Source: Enterobacter sp. EA-1
GTDB taxonomy: Bacteria; Pseudomonadota; Gammaproteobacteria; Enterobacterales; Enterobacteriaceae
Assembly (NCBI GenBank): GCA_002886105.1
Contig: CP025776.1
Span: 1,612,001 to 1,676,000 of the forward strand
DNA length: 64,000 nt
Direction of reading: 5' to 3'
Shown piece by piece: positions 1-9,545 of this stretch. Each line of letters begins with the position of its first letter. Position 1 is the first letter of the stretch. A program made the translations under genes and the position numbers. Below the pieces are notes generated by a model, which saw only the letters and a list, made by a program, of their open reading frames with translations, made no database searches and was not told the DNA's origin.

Positions 1-65
1 GCCTGCCGCTGACGCTGATTAACTTGCTGGGAACGGCGGCCGTCATTCTCTGGCAAGCGCAATAA
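1..65 (+). CDS. nuoH: NADH-quinone oxidoreductase subunit H, C-terminal end (partial)
   Basis: Only the last 20 codons are inside the window; the gene runs in from the left edge. The residues end in a hydrophobic stretch ([10 protein letters not shown]..., then VILWQAQ and TAA at 63-65), which fits the last membrane helix of NuoH. NuoH is the membrane subunit of respiratory complex I at the junction of the peripheral and membrane arms, next to the quinone site. Fourteen bases separate it from nuoI and they hold a purine-rich ribosome-binding site, as in the E. coli nuo operon. The call rests on the tail plus the intact nuoI-N order behind it. Confidence 0.85.
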   Translation, partial: LPLTLINLLGTAAVILWQAQ

Positions 66-79
66 GGGGTGAAAAGACC

Positions 80-621
80 ATGACGTTAAAAGAATTAATC
101 GTGGGCTTCGGCACCCGAGTCCGTAGTATCTGGATGATTGGCCTGCACGCATTTGCGAAACGCGAAACCCGGATGTATCCGGAAGAGCCGGTTTACCTGC
201 CGCCGCGCTACCGTGGCCGTATTGTGCTGACGCGCGATCCGGACGGTTCCGAGCGCTGCGTTGCCTGTAACCTGTGCGCGGTAGCCTGTCCGGTAGGCTG
301 TATTTCGTTGCAAAAAGCGGAGATGCAGGATGGGCGCTGGTATCCGGAGTTTTTCCGTATCAACTTCTCGCGCTGCATCTTCTGCGGCCTGTGTGAAGAA
401 GCATGCCCGACAACGGCTATTCAGCTCACGCCGGATTTCGAAATGGGCGAGTTTAAGCGTCAGGATCTGGTGTACGAAAAGAGGATCTGCTGATCTCCGG
501 TCCGGGCAAATACCCGGAATATAACTTCTACCGGATGGCAGGTATGGCAATCGACGGCAAAGATAAAGGCGAAGCGGAAAACGAAGCCAAACCTATCGAC
601 GTCAAGAGCCTGTTACCGTAA
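80..621 (+). CDS. nuoI: NADH-quinone oxidoreductase subunit I (2x[4Fe-4S])
   Basis: Peripheral-arm subunit of complex I that passes electrons through two [4Fe-4S] clusters towards quinone. Two ferredoxin motifs are plain: [12 protein letters not shown] (Cys 60, 63, 66, 70) followed by Cys74, and [12 protein letters not shown] (Cys 99, 102, 105, 109). The start ATG at 80 gives [11 protein letters not shown], the usual NuoI N-terminus, and the full length is 180 aa as in E. coli. One A is missing from the run near 480 (YEK then RIC and stop); restoring it gives [21 protein letters not shown] and a tail ending in KSLLP at TAA 619-621. Ten bases separate it from nuoJ. The shift is judged a sequencing error because the tail is conserved. 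Confidence 0.95.
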
Positions 622-631
622 GGAGAGGGCA

Positions 632-1189
632 ATGGAGTTCGCTTTTTTATATCTGTGGCCCGGTCGCCATCCTGACGACGGTTCGCGTGATTACGCATAC
701 CAACCCGGTGCATGCGTTGCTGTACCTGATTGTGTCCCTGTTGGCGATTGCCGGGGTCTTCTTCTCACTCGGCGCGTACTTCGCCGGTGCGCTGGAGATC
801 ATCGTTTACGCCGGGGCCATCATGGTGCTGTTTGTGTTCGTGGTGATGATGCTTAACTCCGGGCAATACCGTTGTCGAGCAGGAGCGCAACTGGCTCTCT
901 CCGCAAATCTGGGTTGGTCCGGCACTGCTCTCCGCCGTTCTGCTGGTGGTGATGATTTATGCCATTCTCGGCGTGAACGATCAGGGCATCGACGGTACAC
1001 CGATCAATGCGAAAGAGGTCGGCATCACGCTGTTTGGTCCTTACGTACTGGCGGTCGAGCTGGCGTCGATGCTGCTGCTGGCCGGTCTGGTTGTCGCCTT
1101 CCACGTAGGGCGTGAAGATCGTATGGGCGAAGTGCTGAGCAATCGCGCTGACGACCGCGCAAAAAGAAAAAACGGAGGAGCGCGCATGA
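632..1189 (+). CDS. nuoJ: NADH-quinone oxidoreductase subunit J
   Basis: Membrane subunit of complex I, several transmembrane helices (for example [18 protein letters not shown] and the [20 protein letters not shown] helix, the latter highly conserved in NuoJ/ND6). Start ATG at 632 follows AAGGAGAG. Three reading-frame changes are needed: an extra T just after MEFAF, an insertion near 850 where VVMMLN should continue with (L)[11 protein letters not shown], and an extra A in the run near 1170. With these repaired the stop is TGA 1187-1189, overlapping the nuoK ATG at 1186 (ATGA), the arrangement expected for translational coupling. Neighbours and family length support the call. Confidence 0.93.
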
Positions 1190-1489
1190 TCCCCTTGCAA
1201 CATGGACTGATCCTCGCTGCGATTTTGTTTGTTTTGGGGTTAACCGGTCTGGTTATCCGCCGCAACCTGCTGTTTATGCTGATTGGGCTGGAAATCATGA
1301 TTAACGCCGCCGCGCTGGCCTTTGTGGTCGCGGGCAGCTACTGGGGCCAGACCGACGGTCAGGTAATGTATATCCTCGCGATCAGCCTCGCGGCTGCGGA
1401 AGCGAGCATTGGCACTGGCGTTGCTGCTGCAACTCCATCGTCGCCGCCAGAATCTGAATATCGATTCAGTAAGTGAGATGCGTGGATGA
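1186..1489 (+). CDS. nuoK: NADH-quinone oxidoreductase subunit K
   Basis: Small three-helix membrane subunit of complex I (100 aa; the family is nearly always this length), one of the antiporter-like proton path subunits. The start [18 protein letters not shown] and the block [21 protein letters not shown] with its conserved intramembrane glutamate are clear. One extra base near 1415-1430 breaks the frame; repaired, it continues [23 protein letters not shown] and stops at TGA 1487-1489. It overlaps nuoJ by four bases at the start and nuoL by four at the end. The observed span is 304 nt against 303 for 100 codons plus stop, which confirms one inserted base. Confidence 0.93.
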
Positions 1490-3338
1490 ACATGCTCGCC
1501 TTAACCATTATTTTTCCTTTAATTGGCTTTGTATTACTGGCCTTTTCCCGTGGGCGCTGGTCGGAAAACCTCTCCGCTACCGTGGGTGTAGGGTCGATTG
1601 GCCTTGCGGCGCTGGTCACGGCGATTGCCGGCGTTGATTTCTTCAACAACGGTCAGCAGCCTTTCGCTAAACCGCTGTGGACTCGGATGGCGGTTGGCGA
1701 TTTCAATATCGGTTTCAACCCTCGGTGCTGGACGGGCTGTCGTTAACCATGCTGTCGGTGGTGACCGGCGTTGGTTTCCTGATCCACATGTTCGCCTCCT
1801 CGGGTATATGCGCGGTGAAGAGGGCTACTCCCGTTTCTTCGCCTACACCAACCTGTTCATTGCGAGCATGGTGGTGCTGGTGCTGGGCGATAACCTGTTG
1901 CTGATGTACCTCGGCTGGGAAGGCGTGGGGCTGTGCTCTTACCTGCTGATCGGTTTCTATTACACCGATCCGAAGAATGGCGCTGCGGCAATGAAAGCGT
2001 TTGTCGTGACCCGTGTTGGTGATGTGTTCCTCGCGTTTGCGCTGTTCATTCCTCTACAACGAACTGGGCACGCTGAACTTCCGCGAAATGGTGGAACTGG
2101 CGCCGCAGCACTTTGCGAATGGCAACACCATGCTGACGTGGGCAACGCTGATGTTGCTGGGCGGTGCGGTAGGTAAATCAGCACAGTTGCCGTTGCAAAC
2201 TGGCTTGCGGATGCGATGGCCGGTCCGACCCCGGTTTCAGCGCTGATCCACGCCGCCACCATGGTGACCGCGGGCGTCTACCTGATTGCCCGTACCCATG
2301 GTTTGTTCCTGCTGACGCCGGATGTGCTGCATCTGGTGGGTATTGTTGGTGCGGTGACGTTGCTGATGGCCGGTTTCGCCGCGCTGGTGCAAACGGATAT
2401 CAAACGCGTACTCGCCTACTCGACGATGAGCCAGATTGGTTACATGTTCACGGCGCTGGGCGTGCAGGCATGGGATGCGGCGATTTTCCACCTGATGACG
2501 CACGCGTTCTTTAAAGCGCTGCTGTTCCTGTCGTCCGGTTCGGTGATCCTCGCCTGCCATCACGAACAGAACATCTTCAAAATGGGCGGTCTGCGTAAGT
2601 CGATTCCGCTGGTGTATGTTTGCTTCACGGTGGGGGGGCGCAGCGTTGTCTGCGCTGCCGATGCTGACCGCCGGTTTCTTCCAGTAAAGATGAGATCCTC
2701 GGCAGGCGCAGTGGCTAACGGTCATATCAATCTGATGATCGCGGGCCTCGGTCGGTGCGTTTATGACATCGCTGTATACCTTCCGCCTGATTTTCATCGT
2801 TTTCCACGGGAAAGAACAAATTCACGCGCACGCAGGAAGGGGGATTACCCATCATCTGCCGCTGATCGTGTTGCTGGTGCTCTCCACCTTTATTGGCGCA
2901 ATGATTGTGCCGCCGCTGAAAGGCGTACTGCCGGATACCACCGAGCTTGCGCACAGCAGCGTGGTGATGCTGGAAGTGGCGTCTGGCGCGGTAGCGATCA
3001 TCGGCATCCTGCTGGCTGCCCGGCTGTGGCTGGGTAAACGCACGCTGGTGACCTCGGTTGCCAACAGTACGGCAGGGCGCTTCTTTGGTACCCCGGTGGT
3101 TCAATGCCCTCGGGGCTTCGACTGGCTGTACGATCGCGTATTCGTCAAACCGTACCTCGGTGTTGCATGGCTGCTGAAGAGCGACCCGCTGAATGCACTG
3201 ATGAACATCCCGGCGATTCTGTCCCGCTTTGCAGGCAAAGGTCTGCTGTTCAGCGAGAACGGATACCTGCGCTGGTATGTTGCCTCAATGAGCATTGGCG
3301 CTGTTGTGGTACTGGCATTGTTGATGGTATTGCGTTGA
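1486..3338 (+). CDS. nuoL: NADH-quinone oxidoreductase subunit L
   Basis: Largest antiporter-like membrane subunit of complex I, homologous to Mrp-type Na+/H+ antiporters; its C-terminal lateral helix runs along the membrane arm. Start [15 protein letters not shown] at 1486. Recognisable blocks: [24 protein letters not shown], the [21 protein letters not shown] segment and [18 protein letters not shown], all typical of NuoL. The span fits about 613 codons. At least six indels interrupt it; three sit where the protein requires a CCTGG (near 1719-1725, 1798-1804 and 2746-2751). The gene ends LLMVLR at TGA 3336-3338. It is in operon with nuoK (four-base overlap), with 129 bp before nuoM. Confidence 0.95.
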
Positions 3339-3353
3339 GTTTGTGCGATTTGT

Positions 3354-3443
3354 GAGGCGGGATCTCCGCCTCCGATGAAAACATATATTTTAGGTAAGTA
3401 TTCCTGCTAATCAGGCTGGCGAGCACGATAGCCTGAACAGGAA
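3354..3443 (+). promoter_or_regulatory. Two intercistronic hairpins between nuoL and nuoM
   Basis: Two inverted repeats fill the 129-bp gap. First: GAGGCGG (3354-3360), five-base loop, CCGCCTC (3366-3372). Second: TTCCTG (3401-3406) plus TCAGGCT (3411-3417) pairing with AGCCTGA (3430-3436) plus CAGGAA (3438-3443). Neither is followed by a T-run, so these are not ordinary terminators. Position directly before the nuoM ribosome-binding region suggests mRNA processing or stability control within the long nuo transcript; this is inference. Confidence 0.55.
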
Positions 3444-3467
3444 TTAATATAAGGGACATACACCGCC

Positions 3468-5000
3468 ATGTTATTACCCCCGGCTAATACTCATCCCCTT
3501 TATCGGCGGCTTCCTCTGCTGGCAGACCGAACGCTTTGGCGTGAAGGTGCCGCGCTGGATCGCGCTGATTACCATGGGACTGACGCTGGCGCTCTCTCTG
3601 CATCTTTGGTTGCAGGGCGGCTACTCTCTGACGCAGGCCACCCAGTTCCCGCAATGGCAGGAATCGTTCAAACTGGACTGGATCCCGCGCTTTGGCATCA
3701 GTATCCATCTCGGTCTGGATGGCCTGTCGTTGCTGATGGTAACCCTGACGGGTTTCCTCGGTGTGCTGGCGGTACTTTGCTCCCCGGCGTGAAATCGAAA
3801 AATACCGTAGAGGGCTTCTTCCATCTTAACCTGATGTGGATCCTGGGCGGCGTTATCGGCGTGTTCCTTGCCATCGACATGTTCCTGTTCTTCTTCTGGG
3901 AAATGATGCTGGTGCCGATGTACTTCCTGATTGCACTGTGGGGCCACAAAGCCTCCGACGGGAAGACGCGTATTACCGCCGCGACCAAATTCTTCATCTA
4001 TACCCGGTGCCAGTGGTCTGGTGATGTTGATTGCCATCCGGCGCTGGTGCTGGTGCACTACAACGCAACGGGCGTGTGGACCTTCGACTACCGAGGATCT
4101 GCTGAAAACGCCGATGTCTGACAATGTCGAATACCTGTTAATGCTCGGCTTCTTCATTGCCTTTGCGGTGAAAATGCCGGTGGTTCCGCTGCATGGCTGG
4201 TTGCCGGATGCGCACTCGCAAGCACCGACAGCTGGTTCCGTGGACCTCGCAGGGATCCTGCTGAAAACCGCGGCCTACGGTCTGCTGCGCTTCTCGCTGC
4301 CGCTGTTCCCGAACGCGTCGGCAGAGTTTGCGCCAATCGCCATGTGGCTGGGTGTTATCGGTATTTTCTACGGCGCGTGGATGGCGTTCACCCAGACCGA
4401 TATCAAACGTCTGATTGCCTACACGTCGGTGTCGCACATGGGCTTCGTGCTGATTGCGATTTACACCGGTAGCCAGCTGGCATACCAGGCGCGGTTATCC
4501 AGATGATTGCGCATGGCCTCTCTGCGGCGGGTCTGTTTATTCTCTGCGGCCAGTTGTATGAACGTCTGCATACCCGCGATATGCGTATGATGGGCGGCCT
4601 GTGGGGCAAGATTAAGTGGCTGCCAGCGCTGTCGATGTTCTTTGCCGTGGCAACGCTTGGGATGCCGGGAACAGGGAACTTCGTCGGTGAGTTTATGATC
4701 CTCTTCGGCAGCTATCAGGTTGTGCCGGTGATCACCGTGATTTCCACCTTCGGTCTGGTCTTTGCGTCAGTTTATTCGCTGGCGATGCTGCACCGCGCCT
4801 ACTTCGGTAAAGCGAAGAGCGAACTGGCCAGCGCTGATCTGCCGGGGTTGTCACTGCGCGAACTGTTTATGATCCTGATTCTGGTCGTGCTTCTGGTACT
4901 GCTCGGCTTCTATCCGCAGCCGATTCTGGATACCTCGCATTCCGCGATGGGCAATATCCAGCAGTGGTTTGTTAATTCCGTTACTACTACAAGGCCGTAA
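3468..5000 (+). CDS. nuoM: NADH-quinone oxidoreductase subunit M
   Basis: Second antiporter-like proton-pumping subunit of complex I. Start MLLP at 3468. Diagnostic blocks in order: GVKVPRWIALITMGLTLAL, the FFWEMMLVPMYFLIALWG segment with the conserved membrane glutamate, MPVVPLHGWLPDAHSQAPTAG, TDIKRLIAYTSVSHMGFV and the tail FVNSVTTTRP ending at TAA 4998-5000. Length fits 509 aa. Indels break it at several places; those near 3781, 4005, 4091 and 4485 lie at expected Dcm sites (for example FDY-(Q)-DLLKTPM, where CCAGG reads CCGAGG at 4091-4096). Only six bases separate it from nuoN. Confidence 0.95.
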
Positions 5001-5006
5001 ATCGCC

Positions 5007-6463
5007 ATGACAATAACTCCACAACACCTGATTGCGCTGCTGCCGCTGCTGATCGTCGGATTGACGGTGGTGGTTGTGATGCTCTCCATTGCGTGGCGAC
5101 GCAACCATTTCCTTAATGCCACGCTGTCGGTCATTGGTCTCAACGTCGCGCTGCTTTCCCTGTGGTTTGTCGGTCAGGCGGGGGCGATGGATGTTACCCC
5201 GCTGATGCGCGTTGACGGCTATGCCATGCTGTATACCGGGCTGGTGCTGCTGGCGAGCCTCGCCACCTGTACTTTCGCCTATCCGTGGCTGGAAGGTTAC
5301 ACCGACAACAAAGAAGAGTTCTATCTGCTGGTGCTGATTGCCGCGCTGGGCGGCATTTTGCTGGCGAACGCCAACCATATGGCGTCGCTGTTCCTCGGTA
5401 TTGAACTGATTTCGCTGCCGTTGTTTGGCCTCGTAGGCTATGCCTTCCGTCAGAAACGCTCGCTGGAAGCCAGTATCAAATACACCATTCTTTCCGCAGC
5501 GGCCTCTTCATTCCTGCTGTTTGGTATTGCACTGGTGTATGCGCAAACCGGCAACTGGCGTTTGTCGCCATCGGTAAAGCACTGGGTCAGAACATGCTGC
5601 ATGAACCGCTGCTGCTGACCGGTCTGGGGCTGATGATTGTTGGTCTTGGCTTTAAACTGTCGCTGGTGCCGTTCCACCTGTGGACGCCTGATGTTTACCG
5701 GTGCGCCTGCTCCGGTTTCCACCTTCCCCGGCCACCGCCAGTAAGATCGCCATTTTGGCGTGGTGATGCGTCTGTTCCTCTACGCGCCGGTTGGCAACAG
5801 TGAAGCCGTTCGCGTGGTGCTGGGCATTATCGCCTTTGCCTCCATCATCTTCGGTAACCTGATGGCGCTGAGCCAGACCAACATCAAACGTCTGCTCGGT
5901 TACTCTTCCATCTCCCACCCGGGTTATTTGCTGGTGGCGCTGATTGCGCTGCAAAGCGGTCAGATGTCGATGGAAACCGTCGGTGTTTACCCGGCGGGGT
6001 ATCTGTTCAGCAGCCTTGGCGCGTTCGGTGTGGTGAGCCTGATGTCCAGCCCTTATCGCGGCCCGGATGCGGAATCGCTCTATTCCTATCGCGGTCTGTT
6101 CTGGCACCGTCCGATCCTCTCTGCGGTCATGACTGTGATGATGCTGTCGCTGGCCGGTATTCCGATGACCTTAGGCTTTATCGGTAAGTTCTACATCCCC
6201 GGCGATGGGCGTTCAGGCGCATCTGTGGTGGCTGACTGGTGCGGTCGTTCTGGGTTCTGCCATTGGTTTGTACTACTACCTGCGTGTGGCGGTGAGCCTC
6301 TATCTGAGTGCGCCGCAACAGCTGAACCGCGATGCGCCGTCTGACTGGGCATACAGCGCGGGCGGTATTGTGGTGCTGATCTCTGCTCTGTTGGTGCTGT
6401 TGCTGGGGGATCTATCCGCAGCCGCTGATCAGCATCGTACAACTGGCGATGCCAATGATGTAA
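5007..6463 (+). CDS. nuoN: NADH-quinone oxidoreductase subunit N
   Basis: Third antiporter-like subunit of complex I, last gene of the nuo operon. Start [18 protein letters not shown] at 5007. Clear blocks: [54 protein letters not shown] and [15 protein letters not shown]. It ends LAMPMM at TAA 6461-6463, 485 codons. Indels or changes at 5697, 5726-5731, 5930, 5992 and 6198 all lie where the protein wants CCAGG or CCTGG (YQGAP, FLATA, HLGYL, YLAGY, YILAMG). A strong terminator follows at 6485. Together with nuoA-H outside the window it completes the proton-pumping NADH dehydrogenase. Confidence 0.95.
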
Positions 6464-6484
6464 TAAGCCGGAAGATGAAAAGAA

Positions 6485-6510
6485 AAACCGCCAATATCGG
6501 CGGTTTTTTT
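6485..6510 (+). terminator. Rho-independent terminator after nuoN (bidirectional)
   Basis: AAACCGCC (6485-6492), six-base loop, GGCGGTTT (6499-6506), then T to 6510. An A-run precedes the stem, so it can also terminate the converging cheV transcript from the minus strand. Confidence 0.9.
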
Positions 6511-6540
6511 ATGGGGGAGTCAATAACGATGTCGGGAATA

Positions 6541-7575
6541 TTACTTCGCCAGCAACGGCGTTGAGGCAATCTGATGGTGGCTAATCAACGGGCCACGAAT
6601 ATTGTTCGCCGCGCGGTCGAGGACTTCCTGAATCACAGCGGAAAGTTCGTTAATCTCGAACTTCGCGACGTAGCCATCCGCTTGCACTTTGCGAACGTGA
6701 TCTTCGTTGGCGCTACCGGAGAGCGATGAGTGGATCACCACCGGAATGTTCTTCAGACGCGGGTCGGTTTTAATCAGACGCGTTAAGGTGAAGCCATCCA
6801 TCTCCGGCATTTCGAGGTCGGTTAATACCATCGAAATCTTGTCGCTTACCGGCACGCCTTCCGATTCAGCTTGCTGCGCCATGATCTGGATTTTCTCCCG
6901 AGGCATCTTTACCGGTGATATGCATAGCGCTCGGAATTTGCATCGCGTTGAGGCCTTTTTTCCAGCATGGCGCGCGCGCCACTTTGGAGTCTTCCGCCAC
7001 GATAGCCACAGAACCCGGTTTAAGATTGAATTTTTTATCCGGCACGTGATCGCCGTGTACGTCATGATCCGCAGGCACGATGTCATACAGGATCTGCTCA
7101 ACATCCAGCACCATCGCAAGGTTGTTGGTATCCTTATCTTCATCCGGTGCAGGCAATACTGGTGATATAGCGACCGTTGATCGCTTTCTCTGCGGTGTGA
7201 ACCTGTTTCCAGTCCGGTGCGAATGATGTTCTCTACGGATTCAACCGCAAATGCCTGCACGCTACGGGCATATTCGGTGATCAGCAGAATATTAAGACCT
7301 GTTGCTGGCTTACACCCGGCCACAGCGGCGAGGTCGATCACCGGGATCACCTGATCGCGGATATTGACCATGCCAAGCAATGGCGGTTTCATTCCCGCAG
7401 GACGGGTAAAGGTGGGCATCGGAACGATTTCGCGCAATTTAAAAACGTTAATGCCAAACAGCTCGGATTTAGCGGCATCTAACGATGTGCCAAGGCGAAA
7501 CAGCAACAGTTCAAACCGGTTCGACAGAGTAAGATTCGCCCTGTCATCGATGTCTTTCTGGAAGTTATCCATCAT
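6541..7575 (-). CDS. cheV: Chemotaxis adaptor/response regulator CheV
   Basis: CheV couples chemoreceptors to the CheA kinase and carries its own receiver domain for adaptation. N-terminal CheW-like domain (about residues 1-150) includes [24 protein letters not shown] and [20 protein letters not shown]. The C-terminal receiver shows [12 protein letters not shown] with the phosphoacceptor Asp, then [17 protein letters not shown] and DGYVAKF with the conserved Lys. Start ATG at 7575 ([13 protein letters not shown] at 7572 is equally possible) follows GAGGG. Two or three indels break the middle (near 7200, 6960 and 6890). E. coli lacks this gene; Salmonella carries it in the same place after nuoN. 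It stands alone, far from other che genes, and converges on the nuo terminator. Confidence 0.93.
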   Translation of the reverse strand: MMDNFQKDIDDRANLTLSNRFELLLFRLGTSLDAAKSELFGINVFKLREIVPMPTFTRPAGMKPPLLGMVNIRDQVIPVIDLAAVAGCKPATGLNILLITEYARSVQAFAVESVENIIRTGLETGSHRRESDQRSLYHQYCLHRMKIRIPTTLRWCWMLSRSCMTSCLRIMTYTAITCRIKNSILNRVLWLSWRKTPKWRARHAGKKASTRCKFRALCISPVKMPREKIQIMAQQAESEGVPVSDKISMVLTDLEMPEMDGFTLTRLIKTDPRLKNIPVVIHSSLSGSANEDHVRKVQADGYVAKFEINELSAVIQEVLDRAANNIRGPLISHHQIASTPLLAK

Positions 7576-7649
7576 GCCCTCAATAAGTGATGCCTGCGTG
7601 TAAACTGTTATCGGCACCTTAAGGGAAAAATAGAGTGCTCCATATCACA

Positions 7650-8568
7650 TCATAGACGAACAACCAGAAAATCTTCTGCAAGTGCCGTTTGCGCAAATAT
7701 TGTTCGGCATTCTGCCAGTAATGCCAGACTGCCGCGCTCATCATAGCGTGAACTGAGATGGGTAATCACCAGACGACCCGCGCCTGCATCGACAGCAAGC
7801 TGCGCAGCCTCGGCGCGTTGAGCTGTGACCCCGGCTATTGGCTTTCTCCTCCATGGCGCTCTCAAGCGTAGCTTCATGCACGATAAGATCCACCCCTTGC
7901 GCCAGCGCCAGTGACGCCTCGCAGGGCGACGTATCCCCGAATATCGCCAGTTTTTTGCCTGTGGTTGCCGGCGCCAGATAATCTGCGCCATTAATAATGC
8001 GCCCATCCTCCAGCGTGACCGTTTCGCCTGCTTTCAGTCGCTGGAATAGCGGGCCGGGCATAATGCCTTGTGCTGCAAGCGCCTGCGCATTCAATGCGCC
8101 GGGCTTATCGTGCTCTTCAACGCGGTAGCCATAACACTCCACCGGGTGCGCAAGCGGGTAAGCCGTCACGCGGCGAAGCCCGTCATCCACCACCAGACCC
8201 GGCGTGACCTCTTCGATGGTTAACGGGTAGTCAGTCCACGAACCGCTCAGACGCAGCACAGTTTCGACAAACTCGCGGATCCCTTTTGGCCCATAGATCT
8301 GTAACGGTTGGACATTGCCCGCCATCGAGCGGCTGCACAACAGCCCCGGCAGGCCGAACAGATGGTCGCCATGCAAGTGGCTGATAAAAATCTTATCCAG
8401 TTTGCCCGGGTGAAAAGCGGTGCGCAGCATCTGGTGCTGCGTGCCTTCACCTGAGTCGAACATCCACAGGCCCGCGCGCGTAGGGTGCTGCAAGTTCAGC
8501 AGCAGCGAGGGTGACATTACGCCCCCGCGTGGGGACGCCCGCCGAGGTGCCTAAAAAATCAATTCCAC
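7650..8568 (-). CDS. rnz: Ribonuclease Z/BN (tRNA 3' processing)
   Basis: Zinc-dependent beta-lactamase-fold nuclease that trims tRNA 3' ends (ElaC/RNase BN, about 305 aa). The metal motif SHLHGDH (His64, His66, Asp68, His69) is intact, followed by [19 protein letters not shown] and VHEATLE supply later ligand positions. The start is most likely GTG at 8568: with one T restored to the run at 8552-8557 it reads [15 protein letters not shown], matching the family N-terminus. Further shifts occur near 8515 and 7840. It ends DFLVVRL with TGA at 7650-7652. It diverges from elaA across 72 bp. The elaC-elaA-elaB order is as in E. coli. Confidence 0.93.
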
Positions 8569-8640
8569 AATACACCGTGTCCTTTGCCGGAATGTAAAAA
8601 AATTTAGTATAACGAGGTGATGATAAATAAGGAGCAGAAT

Positions 8641-9102
8641 ATGATCCGCTGGCAGGACCTTCACCATTCGGCATTAACCGTTACCGAACTTTTATGCGCT
8701 GCTGAAACTGCGCTGCGAAGTGTTTGTTGTTGAGCAGACGTGTCCCTACCGGATATCGACGGGGACGATCTGGTGGGGAGAACCGCCATATCCTCGGCTG
8801 GAAAGATGACCAACTGGTGGCGTATGCGAGGATTCTGAAAAGTGATGATGATCTGTCACCGGTGGTTATCGGGCGGGTGATTATCAGTGCGCAGGTTCGT
8901 GGGGAAAAACTGGGCTACCAGTTAATGGAAAGGGCGATACTTTCCTGCACGCAAAACTGGCCGCAGCACGCGTTATACACCAGGCGCACAGGCGCATCTG
9001 CAATCTTTCTATGGCCATTTTGGTTTTCAGCCGGTGACCGACGTGTATGACGAAGATGGCATTTTGCACATCGGCATGGCGCGGGAGGTGGGTCAGGCGT
9101 AA
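8641..9102 (+). CDS. elaA: GNAT-family N-acetyltransferase ElaA
   Basis: Predicted acyl-CoA dependent N-acetyltransferase of the GNAT fold, about 153 aa; substrate unknown. The CoA-binding region reads GRVIISAQVRGEKLGYQLM, the R/Q-x-x-G-x-G/A type motif. Other family blocks are HILGWKDDQLVAYARILKSDDDLSPVVIGRV and the tail DEDGILHIGMAREVGQA. Start ATG 8641 follows AAGGAG with six bases between. Frameshifts near 8690, 8750-8775 and 8985 are repaired by homology (LYALLKLRCEVFVVEQTCPYPDIDGDD; YTGAQAHLQSFYGHFGF). The stop is TAA 9100-9102. It lies 57 bp before elaB. Confidence 0.9.
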
Positions 9103-9117
9103 CCGGCGGCTATTGTC

Positions 9118-9123
9118 TATAGT
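9118..9123 (+). promoter_or_regulatory. Probable elaB promoter, -10 box TATAGT
   Basis: CTATAGTTAG at 9117-9126 resembles the extended -10 pattern used by sigma-S (CTATACTTAA) and lies 37 bases before the elaB start. E. coli elaB is known to be stationary-phase induced. No convincing -35 box is visible, which is common for sigma-S promoters. Confidence 0.4.
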
Positions 9124-9159
9124 TAGCGGGCAAACAGGTGCATAACATGGAGAAAAGAG

Positions 9160-9463
9160 ATGTCATATCATTCTTATGATTCACGTATCGATGACGACCT
9201 GACCCTGCTGAGCGAAACGCTGGAAGAAGTCCTCCGCTCCTCGGGTGACCCTGCTGACCAGAAGTATATCGAGCTTAAAGCCCGTGCCGAACAGGCGCTG
9301 AATGAGGTGAAAAACCGCGTCAGCAGCGCGTCGGACACCTACTACTATCGCGCCAAAAGCGGTCTATCGCGCCGACGACTACGTGCACGAAAAACCGTGG
9401 CAGGGCGTTGGCGTAGGTGCGGCTGTTGGTCTGGTGCTGGGTCTGCTGTTAGCCCGCCGCTAA
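9160..9463 (+). CDS. elaB: ElaB, membrane-anchored ribosome-associated stress protein (DUF883)
   Basis: About 101 aa tail-anchored protein of the ElaB/YqjD/YgaM family, which docks ribosomes at the inner membrane in stationary phase. The N-terminal two thirds is acidic and helical (DDLTLLSETLEEVLRSSGDPADQKY), the C-terminus is the Gly-rich membrane anchor GVGVGAAVGLVLGLLLARR. Start ATG 9160 follows GGAGAAAAGAG. One base is missing near 9362 (YRAKS-(A)VYRADDYVHEKPWQG). The stop is TAA 9461-9463. It has its own promoter-like box (9118) and precedes menF, as in E. coli. Confidence 0.92.
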
Positions 9464-9545
9464 CACCTCACGTCCCCTCACGGAAAGAGGTACTGCTATT
9501 ACCCTAAATTGTATACTATGTGGTTTTTAACAGGGAGGGGTTCGC

